Shown: positions 44,799 to 55,984 of the stretch, in pieces
How positions within the stretch are numbered: the stretch's first letter is position 1
How the letters are laid out: every line of letters starts with the position of its first letter
Source: Chinchilla lanigera
Lineage: Eukaryota; Chordata; Mammalia; Rodentia; Chinchillidae
Reading direction: 5' to 3'
Length of the DNA stretch: 64,000 bases
Assembly: GCF_000276665.1 (NCBI RefSeq)
Contig: NW_004955460.1
Coordinates: 2,463,450 to 2,527,449 of the forward strand
Notes under the pieces: generated by a model
What the model saw: the letters and a program-made list of their open reading frames with translations, nothing else
Database searches by the model: none
Told to the model about the DNA's origin: nothing
Position numbers and translations under genes: made by a program

Positions 44799-45597
44799 GT
44801 TATTATGAGTATTTGCCATAGTAACAGAAACTAACTCAAAGCCTAAATTTCTCCCTCTTCCTCTGCCTGTGCTACAGTTTGCTCCAAGGATACATACCTA
44901 CTGAGACAAACAGCTCAAGGTCTGGGCCTTCTGGTTCTTTCACCATGAGTCTCTTTTGCCTTATTTTCTTCTACTATGGTATAAATTTTTTCCCCAAAGT
45001 TTACACATTTGAGACATATTCCTCAAGGTGACAATGCTGAGAGGTGGGATGATTCTCTTCTATGAGAAACCCAAAGTATAAAGATTTTAAAGAGCAAAAT
45101 AAAAGATAGACAATATTGACATGAGGCTCTTAGAATGGCCTCTTTAAAGTCCTCCCTGGTCACCCCTGTTGTAAGTGGTCCACCTTGCTGCTGATCTCCC
45201 ACAGCCAAAGCCATCTCTGCACTGCCCTGTGGTGCAGTTGTCTGGGGATTCAGCATGCATTGTACTACGTGCCCCAATGGGTTCTGGCATCTGATTGATT
45301 TCTCCTTAGGTACAAGTTTGCACTGTGAGCATCACTACTTGCTTTTGCAAGGGAGTCACTAGCTGACAAATGGGCATGAGAATGGCAGCTTCACACATAC
45401 TTTTCATTTGATATGTGATCCATTTATTCCTCTCAGAAGCTGTGGAGTGTAGGTATTGACCTCATGAACGGAGAAAGAAAGAAAAGCAGGCCAGATTATG
45501 GTATTTTATAAATGGATGGATGTGTGGAGGTTTTGAAATAACTTATCTCTCTTTTATGTCAAAGTTATGAAGTCTGATGGGTACTATACAGCAAGGA
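44799..45597. other. unassigned sequence
   Basis: About 800 bases with no recognised repeat. The ORF at 45,023-45,277 (minus) has no known domain. Confidence 0.4.
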
Positions 45598-45664
45598 CTG
45601 TAAACTGGCTGTTGGACTAAATCTACTTGTTACGTGTTTCTATAAATAAAGTTTTAATGGAAAG
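45598..45664 (+). mobile_element. hAT-Charlie fragment (MER58/MER20-type)
   Basis: TGTAAACTGGCTGTTGGACT and TATAAATAAAGTTTTAATGG match the 'caaactatggccc...' and 'tgtaaataaagttttattgga' segments of this non-autonomous hAT group. Only about 65 bases are left. Confidence 0.5.
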
Positions 45665-45669
45665 TCAGA

Positions 45670-45845
45670 AAATTTTTAAAAAGGAAGATAAGTCTTCTGG
45701 AAGAGGACTAAGAGAAGAAGGGAGAGGTAAAGGAGGAAGAAGAAGTGCAAAGAATTAAGATGTGTTATATACGAGTACCAGCTCCCCACAATGAATGTAA
45801 TAATTATAAACTGCAAACATGTACTAATAAAACTTTTTTTAATTA
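45670..45845 (+). mobile_element. short L1 3' end
   Basis: A GAAGGGAGAGGTAAAGGAGG section, GAATTAAGATGTGTTATATA, GTACCAGCTCCCCACAATGA and CATGTACTAATAAAAC repeat the block order seen at 9,613-9,775. It is strongly 5' truncated. Confidence 0.65.
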
Positions 45846-45849
45846 GAAA

Positions 45850-46140
45850 AATAGAGGTGTTCTGGTCATGAGGGTTTTGCCATCATAAATGGACCCATGC
45901 CATTAGTGGGGAGGAGAATCCTTCTTGTAAGAGTGCCTTTGTTGTATCAAGTTCAACTCTTTTTGCTCGAACTCATACAATGTTTTCCTCCATGTTATGA
46001 GGCAGGAAAAAGGTCCTCAGCAGATGTGAATGTCATGCTCTTAGACTTCTTCACTTCCAGAAATGTGAGGCAAATAAATTTCTGTTCATTACAAATTACT
46101 CAGTCTCTAGTATTCTGTGAAATCCTCCTCTTAATCTCCT
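45850..46140 (+). mobile_element. MaLR LTR (MST/MLT1-like)
   Basis: GGTCATGAGGGTTTTGCCAT, GGACCCATGCCATTAGTGGG, TCACTTCCAGAAATGTGAGG, CAAATAAATTTCTGTTCATT and ACTCAGTCTCTAGTATTCTG follow the MST/MLT1 LTR order. The start of the LTR is missing. The 81-codon ORF at 45,897-46,142 lies inside it. Confidence 0.8.
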
Positions 46141-47639
46141 AATGATAACTCTTAATTCTGAGATGCTTTCTTCAGTCACACACCTCTGAGTCACGTGCCT
46201 CTTCTGTTAGGCTTCTTAGGAAACAGTGTCATCTTTGAGTGTTTCAGCCTGCGTTTCCCACTGGACATTAAACCCTGCAGTGCTGGATAGCTGCTCTGCC
46301 ACTACAATCATGTTGTCTTCCTAATAAACATTCTATAGATATTGGAAGGCTATGAATCAACGAGGGAGTAAATGAATCTACCAGGTGCCTTTTACCCCAT
46401 GCCTTTGATCTCAAAACAGTTCACTTACATTTAGGGCAAGAAAACTAATCATGTAAGAGTTCTGATACAAAAAGAACTGTTGTGATAATTAACCAGATTA
46501 ATTCACAGAAAAATATCTTGTCAGCAGCACAATTGCTTCATGGATACGAGTGAAATGCCACATTGCTATTATGTCTGCCTTTGTAGGAGATATTTTTTTT
46601 CTCACATTGTCATGATTTGTGATGACACCGTCATTTTCAAAGGTTACAATTTTGATGCCATGTAGAAAGGAGTTGCAAAATTAGACCACAGAATTATTCA
46701 ATAATAAATTTTGTAATTTATATTTTTCCAGAATGTTTTGATTATTAATTTTGAAAGCTATGTGCTATAAATCATAGGAGGAATGATTTCACATAGAAAT
46801 TGTTAGTGGTTATATTTATTTAATAAATGACTATAAAAGAGATTTAAGCTTTTGTAGTAAAAATATAAATATTCTCCAATTCAAAAAGAACTAAATTATA
46901 CATCTATTAGAGTTGAAACTTTGAAGGAACAAGTTTGATGTTTGCCAAATCATATCTACTTTACGATGTGGTTATCTTGAGATTCATTGAGGAAAAATTC
47001 TAATTCTTTGTAGTTGAAATTTAATGGGCCATGAATCTTAGGTTAGAAATTTCACAACTGATTCTATTTGAATCTTCTATGAGTCACATGCTTGCATATG
47101 TAGTTAATTTTTTCATATAATGTTTTCTGTTTCTTTCCATTAAAACATCTTTATGAAGAGACTTTAGAAGAGATTAAATATTTTATTCTCTAAGTGCTAT
47201 GTTACTTGTTATACGAATAACAAAACATGTCAATAATTCCTTTTAATTGAAATATTTTGTTGAGCCCTTAGGATTGTTGACTAAGATAATCTCTATAAGT
47301 ATTCACTAAAGAAAATCAACTCTGGGGCTGAGATAGAGTTTATAACTGATTATGAAAAATCTATTCTTCAGTGATTGTAAGTCAGATTTATTATATGCAA
47401 GAAATAAATAAAATACTACTCAGGGAAGAAAACATCATTGTTCTCCCTGGGGAACTGAAGAAGTATTAAGAAGTAGCTGATTTAAAAAATGACTTCTGAA
47501 GGAATAAGAAACATCTTTGAAATGTTTTAAGAAAAGAATTCCAGAATACAGGCAGGTTCTAGAATGAAGGCATGAGGGTGCAGAATGATACGGTATGCTT
47601 GTAAGAATGGTAAATGAACTACTATGCCTCCTATGCATT
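46141..47639. other. unassigned AT-rich sequence
   Basis: About 1.5 kb, very AT-rich, without a recognised gene or repeat. Confidence 0.4.
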
Positions 47640-47780
47640 GCTTTTTAAACTTTCAAGGATGCCCAAGGATGCTTCTCAGGGCTGTCAATCATTAGATATC
47701 CAACTCCTGAAGCCAAGGTTCAGGGTAGAATCTGGGAATCTGCATTTCTAAGTGGTTCTAGATGGCCTGGTTTCTCTGGC
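47640..47780 (+). mobile_element. MER5-like hAT MITE, diverged
   Basis: GCTTTTTAAACTTTCAAGGA, then GGGAATCTGCATTTCTAAGT near 47,736, resemble 'ttctcaaactttggtg' and 'gagaatttgcatttctaacaag' of MER5A at about the right spacing. The middle is poorly matched. Confidence 0.45.
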
Positions 47781-50700
47781 TGGAAAATTGGGTACCATAT
47801 TTCACTAGGTCTTCATGACCTGCCCTCCTCTGAGTAACAATGTAGAGCATGGAACTTTCCAGATGTTAGCAAAATATATCTGTGATTTATGTTTTGCAGC
47901 AAAATAAAATTTCTCCTGCTTGCTACTCATAAAATTTGAAAAATTTTCCTGAAATCTTGTATCAGCATACTTCTTGCTTATTACCTATTGAATATCTATG
48001 AGATGTTCAGAATGTTTATAAACTTGCCACACTGTATTCTGTTCAAAAATATGGGAAAACTCAGGCATTGACTAAGTATGTATTCAATTTTCCTATATTT
48101 CTAGGAAAAGTAAAACTTAAAAAAAAGTCATTTTACCTCTTTTACCTACTTCATTTTTCAAAAATTGTGAGGAACATGGGATTTTGACTAATCTGAGAAC
48201 TTCTAGAGTTAACTATGGTTTAAGACACTTAATAAAATACTAAGGCTAAGGCTAAAACCAAAGTCTGATTTGTTAAGTTTTCTTCATGACTTGAAAATGT
48301 CCAAATGAATGAGCATCTGATCCCTTCAGGAAGCCTGGTGATAACAAGGGAGAATTATTCACTCAGAACGAGAGCTACAGAATGTGTTTGGATCAGTTGG
48401 AAGCAGATACAATTACATCAGGTAAGGTTCTTTTATGGCTGCCAGAGTTGCTTTGAGGTGAAAGAAAAAATGCAGAAACTTGGGACTCCAGATGGCAGGA
48501 GATCTATTTTTAGGCCAATAGAAAGTTATATCTGGTTGGGCACTTAACAGAATGAGCAGCAGAAATATGTGGAAAAAGTAATTTATACCTGCATTTCAAT
48601 GAGTTCAGTTTGGGGCAGATGGGAGCAGGTGTCACAGAAGCAGCCTAGGTCAGTCAGCCAGTTGGGCAAAAAAGGGAAGAGTAAATATTGCAGTGACTCG
48701 TTACTCAGAAATGATAGTTTGCCCCAATCCTTGTGGAGATATTCATAAGTTAAAAGTAGAAGTAACCACTATAGGAAGTCTCATTCTGTTCTGGGAAAAA
48801 AAATTTCTTCTGTAAGCCAATTATTTAGAATTTAAGATTCATCTTCCAAAAGGATTTTTCTCTTCGGTTATAATTGGTGGATAGGTTTCCAGGCTAGTTA
48901 GTAAAGCATTCCTTTAAGAAAAACCAATTTATTTGATGAAGAGGCTGACGTCAAGTTTCTAGTGGTAACGGGGAAGATAAAGAAGAGAAGAAGGAAATAA
49001 AGAATAAATAAACAGCAACAAGAAAGAAATCTCCTTTCTTAGTTGGGTGCAATTCTTTTTGAAATAAAACCAATTTAGGAAATGTCAGCTTCTGGTGTCA
49101 CTCTCCACAGTCCATAAGAATAACCTGAAGCAGTCCCAAGACTGATTATTGTCCCCCAAACCCCAGTCTGCCTGTCTCACCTCTTTCAGCACACTTAGGC
49201 ATCACCCCTCTCTACTCCTGTCCACCACCTTCTTGTCTCCAACAAAAGAGAGAAGTGAAGTCCATGTATCACTGTCACAGACCTGAAGGTACACAGGACT
49301 TCATGTCAGAAGATCTGAGTCTCACCGTTGGACTTGTCTCATAAAAGAAAAAATTTAAAATTCCAGTGCCATGTTAAGCCTTGTGGTTCTGTTAACACTG
49401 AAATCAATGCTGTGAATGATTTTAACATCACAGAACTAGGATTTAAAAAAAAAAAAAAACATGATAAAATGTTGTCAAGTGAATTCTAAGCCAAGAACAG
49501 CAGTGGTGCAAAGTTTATTTTATGTGTTTGTTGTCATTGTCTAGTTTTATAATAATAAGGAAAAGGGAACTGATTAAATTGTCCAAATGTACAAATTTCT
49601 GGAGAGCCTCCTTTAAGGATGTAAGACATGGATTTTTGTTTAAACAGATTTGCTTTTAAACAGAGTCAGTGACTAACTAAGAAAATTTTAGGGGTAAAAA
49701 TCAAATGAAGTGAAGAAATCTAGGGGAGAAGGTAGTTTTAGCCACGGGCACCTTGGCAGAAAGTATACCACCATAGTCATGAGACTTCTCCTGTACAAAT
49801 TTGGACCCATTGTAGCAAACCCCTGCTTACCTGCCAAGCATGATGAGGAAGTTCGTTCATGTATATGAAAATATCTGGAACCCTTGAGATGAACTGTGTT
49901 ATTTCACTGTAATATCCAAGTTCACTTGACTGCACGTTTAACACCCAAAGTGTGATGTTACATAAACAAAATGTATTCACCTCTGATGTTAAAATTTATA
50001 TCTTCAATTTGATAGTGAGCGCTACTGCAAAGTGTGTCCAATACTGCCATGTTTATTCGTGTGATTTAGTACTTTAGTCAGGAATAGGATTGTCATCAAG
50101 TCAGCTAAGCACAAATTATGCTTCTGTCAGGTAGAGTAGTTAAACCCCTGTCCCATGGAACCGTAGATACTTTGTTTCCACTCTTCCTGTATTCCTTTCT
50201 TCATCTGAAGAAAAGGCAGAAATAGAAAAATGATGGGATACTTTAGGAAAATCTGGTCTCTTCTGGGAAAACAAATTCAAGCTGGCTGACAAGGTGAAAG
50301 AACGAAAAAGTGAAGGGAAGAAGAGAGAGTGATCTGCCAAGATTACTACCAGTCTGTTTTAAAGCTAAGTTGCAACAGGAAGGAAGCTGAGATTTCAAAT
50401 AGGCCTTTAAAGTTAAGAATCCAATCCAAACTCTATTAGGGAGTATTGTGATGGTAATGACATGTTGCGTGGGAAGTAGTGGTTTTACTTGGAATGGGAG
50501 AGAAAGAAATTTGCTGTGATTGATGTACCACATGAGGGTCAAACCACAAAATCACTGACTTGCTGACTATCCAACTCTGTGAAATTGGGTTGCTTATTTT
50601 GCTAAGAAGTCCAAGTTTTGAATATATGTGTATGTGTTTCTGAGACTACGTCATGAGTTGATCACATTTTCTTTGGGAGAGAGGGTGGTATAGTTCACAT

Positions 50701-52461
50701 TAGATTCACATTCTACGTGTTTACAATCGGACACTATTCCGAATCAGAACCATCCACCTCACCCTGGCAGTTTAAGACCACCCAAGTGGTCTTTCATGGT
50801 TGCAGTATTTCCTATAGTTTAGCAACAGGCTGTGGAAGGTAGCTAATGGAAGATTATGTGTCACCAACCCAAGCATTTCACAATCTGGCTTGAGATCCAA
50901 AAGAAACAAATGTAAGGCTCTATTATGTTCAGAGAGTTTGTAAGACATCGCTAGAACTATCAAGACAGTTAAATATCCTTTGAATATTTCATATTCATTT
51001 TAACCTTTCCAAACAAATTCAAGTGTATGAACACATTTGGAGGTGAGCCATAGCAGTAGCTTGTACCTAGTGAAGGGGGTTCTAGAATATCTCTTCTGAG
51101 GGAGCTAGGGGTTTAATAAAGAAGGTACAGGATTCTTCTAAAGAATCATTGCCTCAGCTCTACAGTTCTCCAGGGATTAGGAGATTAGGGATTAAACTCA
51201 AATTTCTCAATATAAGAGTGTTGCTCTTTTCCAGGTTTCCTAAAGTTCTGGTAAAAAGAAAGAGCCATCAAAGAAAAGAAACATCAAGGCTATATTTTTT
51301 TTTTTCCTTTTTGGAGAGAGTAAGTATGGCTTCAATGAAAAAAGAAGAAATACTTAATATGAATTATTTCTCTCCTGAAGAGAGAATTCTCTTAAAATTA
51401 GAGCTGAGACCCTTTTAATTGTTTTCAACAGTCTTTGGAATTTCTTCTTTATCAGTTCTGAAAGAATAGCCCTTGCAGAGTACATTGGTTTGGGTCTTTC
51501 TGAAACACCATAACAATTTCTTTCAAAATAATTTAAACCAGGCATGAATATAATAAATCACAGTGGACTAAAAAGCAAGAACTCTGAAAATCTAATGGGT
51601 CTTTAATTAATTTTAATTTCTTTAGAGCCATGAAAAAACAGTAGAGAACTTGCCATTTAGTACTTAGTGAAACAAGCAATAATCTTGAAGTTTTCAATTT
51701 ACTGTTAATAGACTTTCAATTTGAAAAGCTTGAAAAATAATTAATAGCTCAAATCATCTTTCTCAACCAGAGCTCCTCATTTGAACCACAAAATATGGTG
51801 AATGTAATATAATTTTCACAAATTCTGTCAAAGGTGGTACATACTAGTATTATTTTCATTACAGAGGAGAAGTGAATCCATTATCTCTATTGCATTGTTT
51901 ATAGTCTTAGCACTTTTCTCCTGAAGATATATTTAATTTTTTGGGATGGGTGTAGTTGCACTTTAACTGATGTTCTCATTTTGCTATTCCCAGGGATTAT
52001 TTTAAATGCAACATTCCATCATGATGCACGCAGGGCCCATTACTATTTCATATACACAGTTGTCCCTTCCTTTTTATAGTAGATGACTCAAACTCCACAC
52101 CTAAAGTCAATGTTAAAACAAAGAAGTGACAAATTAGGAGGGCTGTTGGCACTGAATCTTCTCACCTCTTCATCCACAATTTCAATTAGCCCTCTTCTGT
52201 CCTCTCTGAACAATTTTAAATTATTAAGATTCTTTCATATGAACAATTTTTGTTTTGTTCAATCTACATGAAGTTCCAGTGGTCCATAAGTCAATGTTAA
52301 TAACCAGATCAGTCAGACTCAAGCAACACGCTTTGCCAACTTGCAAGAAGCAGAGGTCCTGTCTCTCTCCTGTAATCAGCAAATTGTGAGAGACGGTTCA
52401 TTAGTCAGTGGTTTCCTGACTCCCTAGAATTAAGTCTACCCAGGCACAGATAATTCACTGT
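47781..52461. other. long unassigned region
   Basis: About 4.7 kb with no repeat family I can name. A poly(A) run lies at 49,446-49,459. ORFs at 48,305-48,547, 49,777-49,980, 50,140-50,340, 50,243-50,542 and 51,149-51,418 have no recognisable domain. With 33,919-38,351 it is the largest stretch lacking obvious transposons. Confidence 0.4.
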
Positions 52462-52862
52462 TGTGTTAGTCAGCCTTTTGTCACTGTGACCAAATACCTG
52501 ACCTAAACAGCTTAAAGAAAGAAAGATTTATTTTGTATCATAGTTTCAGAGTTTTCAGTCCATGGTGGACTGACTCCATTTCTGTGGGCCATGATGAGGC
52601 AGAACACCAAGGCAGATGGACATGGTAGAAAAAAATTCATCTTTTGGCAGCTGGGAAGCAGAGAGACAGGGAAAGAGTCAGAGAGGAAGGTTCTGGGGAC
52701 AAGATTTAGACCCAAAGGTCAATAAGACCCCCTATGAACTCATCAGTGAATGAATCCACTGATGAAGTTTGAACCCTCATGATTAAATCATTTCAATAGC
52801 CATTCAGATGGAAACCAACCTTTCAACAAAACAGCCTTTCTGGAAGACATTTTAGACAACAG
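52462..52862 (-). mobile_element. MaLR LTR, reverse orientation
   Basis: It starts GTTGTGTTAGTCAGCCTTTT and GACCAAATACCTGACCTAAA (complement of the LTR 3' end), then GAAAGATTTATTTTGTATCA. Toward the right come GAATGAATCCACTGATGAAG and CCTCATGATTAAATCATTTC, ending near ACATTTTAGACAAC. The ORF at 52,512-52,715 (minus) is internal to it. Confidence 0.8.
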
Positions 52863-53339
52863 CCTAATAGGTATGCACACTCCTGAAACATTAGGAGTCA
52901 GGTAACCAGAGAGGAAATTTCTAGACTTCTACCTATATTCCTATAAAACGTAGCTTAGTTGAAGAGTGTTAGTCTTAGTTAATGAAATTCTTTTGGGAAA
53001 AATTGTTAAGGAACCCGTAATGTGCAATATGTATAACAAAATAACTATTGAACCTTGAACTACGGGTCTACTAAAACAAATCTGCTTGAGAACCAAAATG
53101 TGAGGTGAAAATTTGAAGAAGAGAAAAAGGTGAGTAAAAGTGTCACTGTTTAAATTACAGGAATAACTTTTTGATGGTCCTGTTCTGAAAAGGTTTGTGT
53201 ATAGATCAACAATTTCGTATTTAGTGTGACCCAGAGACATGCATTAAAACAGAAAATAAATAATTTTCTAATTTGATATTTCTTTCTTAGAACTCGGAAT
53301 TGTAGAGAAGACAGAGCAAAGCTACACAGAGTTGTACCA
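52863..53339. other. unassigned sequence
   Basis: About 480 bases, no recognised feature. The minus-strand ORF at 52,941-53,240 has no domain I recognise. Confidence 0.4.
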
Positions 53340-53367
53340 TTATTATTATTATCACTATTATTATTAA
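53340..53367. repeat. (ATT)n microsatellite
   Basis: Interrupted ATT/TTA units at the edge of the following SINE. Read on the minus strand they are its A-rich (AAT)n tail. Confidence 0.85.
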
Positions 53368-53553
53368 TTTTGTGGTACTAGGGACTGGACACAGGGCCTT
53401 TGCACTGAATTACATTCCCAGTTTTTCTATATTTTATTTCAAGACAAGATCTCACTGAGAGGCTAAGTTGCCCAGGCTGAACTAAAACTTGCCATCCCAC
53501 ACCTCAGCCTGCCAAAATGCAGGGATTACCGGCATATGCCACACTGTTTAGTT
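53368..53553 (-). mobile_element. composite B1-ID SINE, reverse orientation
   Basis: The complement of the ID half (GGTACTAGGGACTGGACACA, GCACTGAATTACATTCCCAG) is followed by TTTATTTCAAGACAAGATCT and the complement of B1 (CTAAGTTGCCCAGGCTGAAC, CCTCAGCCTGCCAAAATGCA, GGGATTACCGGCATATGCCA). This is the most complete B1 half among the composites here. Confidence 0.88.
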
Positions 53554-54869
53554 ATGTGCCATACATGAATGTATGTTTAAAAAACATTTATTAAAAAAAT
53601 GAAAAAATATTTTGAATCAAGAATTGTGTTATGACAAAAAGAGGGTATGGCTCCACCTAAAGAGTGTAACTTTCTGATTTTTAAACTGCATCTTACAGAT
53701 GTAGGTTTAGGCTTTGATTTAGATGGATTTGTATCAGAAAAAAGATTTGCAGAGCTAGAGAATAGAAAGGGAACTTGAAGATTATGAAATGATAACTATA
53801 ACAGTAAAAAGAACATCAGTTGATCTCACATGATTTGTTTCTGTTAAGGCCACATTGAAGTGATTTGTATTTTAAGTAGCACAGGTGCTCAATTTACAGA
53901 AATTATTTATGCTAAGTGTTCATTTGCAAATTCCTGTATCTGTCACTGCAAAAAACAAGTTCTGCAAGTATAGGTCAGTGGAGCATGAAGAACACATACA
54001 CTGAGTCTTTGAGTTCCAATTAGTACCATCAAGGTGATGAAATGAAAATAGCCACAACTGACTGATCTTATTTGCTTGGGGCTGGGGGAATGTGGAATAT
54101 GGGTGGAAATTTGAAATGTAACAGGAACAGTGGAAGATGTTTGAAAAATTATTCCTAAAATTAATTATCAAGTTTGAAGACAGAATCTAGGCTATAGGCA
54201 TGTTATTGAAGAAAATGCACTTATATAATAATAATGTAAGTTTATCTTATACATTCTTATACTCCATTCAAAGATACATTAATAATTCCCTATTTTTGAA
54301 GAAAAAATCATTAACAACATATAGTTATCTGTTAGGTGGTACTAGAATTATTATGCCCTTTAAGTGTTTGCTTACAATGATTAAATATTTCATTATAAAT
54401 CATTATCATCAGTCCCAAGTATGAATGAATAGATAAAAAGCTAGACTATTTCGCACTTAACTTTATAAAACAGTCGTAAACCTTAAGTAACTACAGTCCG
54501 ATATTTTTGGTCTTTTAAAATGAAGAGTTCAGATTTTGATTCCAGGCTATATTAGGCACTTCAAAACACACACCTGAAGTATCATAGGACTTTTAAGGCA
54601 AGAAGTCTTGAGGCAGAAAGACCCTGAAGAGAAGGGGAACATTGGAAGGTGCTACTGTCCCCCTGAGGCACTGGCTCAGCCTCAAGTGATCGATTTTTAA
54701 GCATAAGAAGTGGAGAAGCACAAGAGACTTTCAGCCCCTCTCCAGTATAAGTCAAACTTAAGAGGTAAAGACCTACTAAGAAGTGAGTGCGCTGATGACT
54801 TCCCCAGCTTTTGTTTTAGATACCTTAGCAGGAAGAAATAAGCTAAAGTATACATAATACATTTGCCAA
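53554..54869. other. unassigned AT-rich sequence
   Basis: About 1.3 kb without a recognised gene or repeat. ORFs at 53,920-54,171 (minus) and 54,200-54,424 (plus) are short and lack domains. Confidence 0.4.
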
Positions 54870-55130
54870 GCTAGACCATACGCTTGACCATGAAACAGGT
54901 CTCAGTGAATTTCAAGGTACTGATAACATACAGAATGTATTCTCTGACAAGAATCAGAAATTAATAATAATCATGTACACAAGGAAAACACTCAAAAATT
55001 GAAAATTAAATAACATAGTCTTCAATGATCCATGGAAATTAATAAAGAAATCAATTAAAAATATTTTCAATGAATGATAATGAACATATAGCATATTAAA
55101 ATACATGGAATGCAGATTAAGCAATACTGA
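54870..55130 (+). mobile_element. L1 ORF2 fragment upstream of an ID insertion
   Basis: AGACCATACGCTTGACCATG, CATACAGAATGTATTCTCTG, ATCCATGGAAATTAATAAAG and TTTTCAATGAATGATAATGA follow the ORF2 stretch between endonuclease and RT of an L1M-type element. Sequence continues across the ID ('AAGCAATACTGAGGG' before, 'TTAAGAGGGATTTT' after). Confidence 0.75.
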
Positions 55131-55227
55131 GGGTTTTTTTTTTTTTTTTATTGGTACCAGGAATTGAACTCAAGACCTTGCACTTTCCAGGCAGGCACGT
55201 GTGCCACTGAGTTATATTCCTGGCCCT
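55131..55227 (-). mobile_element. ID SINE in L1, reverse orientation
   Basis: A T-rich tail is followed by TTGGTACCAGGAATTGAACT, CAAGACCTTGCACTTTCCAG and GTGCCACTGAGTTATATTCC, ending TGGCCC. It is a diverged copy without the GGAGAAAAACC end of the youngest IDs. 'ACTGAGGG' and 'TTAAGAGGG' at its edges may be a decayed target-site duplication. Confidence 0.85.
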
Positions 55228-55965
55228 TAAGAGGGATTTTTTAAATTTGATTTTATTGTTTTTAGTTGCTTTAAATATGGATGCACTTGGACTTAGCACA
55301 CAAAAATAGCTTACCATTGATCAAAGGACTAAGTATAAAAGTTAAAACCATATGATTCTAGGGGAAATTATAAGAAAATATTTTATAGACAATTATTTTC
55401 TAGATATAGTGCCAAAAATAATATTCACAAAAATAAACAATTAGCCTCCCTAAAAAATTAAAATGTTCTGTCTATCAAAAGACACCATTAAAAATGAAGA
55501 AGCATGCTAGAGACTGGAGAAAATATTTGCAATGTTTATTACAAAGGACCAGCATCGAGAATACACAAAGGAATATGATAATATATAAAAATGAGCCTAT
55601 GAATCAAATGCACATTCTATAAAATAGGAATATGAATGACCAATGTACAAAAGGAAAAGTACTCAATATGACTGGCTATCAGAGCAAAGCAAATTAAAGC
55701 CATGAGGTACGACATATTCGCAAGAATGGGGAAAAAAAAAAGGGAATGAAAATAACGAAGTTGGTGTCGTGGTCCAGAATTAGTATGCTAAGCTCACCGC
55801 AATGGGTGTAGTCAAACACCATTGGTAGGGATATAAAATGCTACAACTTCAGAACTATTGCAGCCGACATAAACAACTCCACACCCATGTATTTCCCCTA
55901 ACTTAATGTATAAAATGTTCACAGTAGCTATATTTGTAAGGGGTTCAATCCATACTACCACCACC
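55228..55965 (+). mobile_element. L1 ORF2 C-terminal fragment
   Basis: After a short unmatched piece, ORF2 C-terminal blocks follow: CTGTCTATCAAAAGACACCA, GAGACTGGAGAAAATATTTG, AAAGGACCAGCATCGAGAAT, GGCTATCAGAGCAAAGCAAA and TTCACAGTAGCTATATTTG. Because the sequence jumps from the linker to the C-terminus, the whole RT region is deleted or belongs to another copy. Confidence 0.75.
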
Positions 55966-55984
55966 ATCAATAATAATAATAATA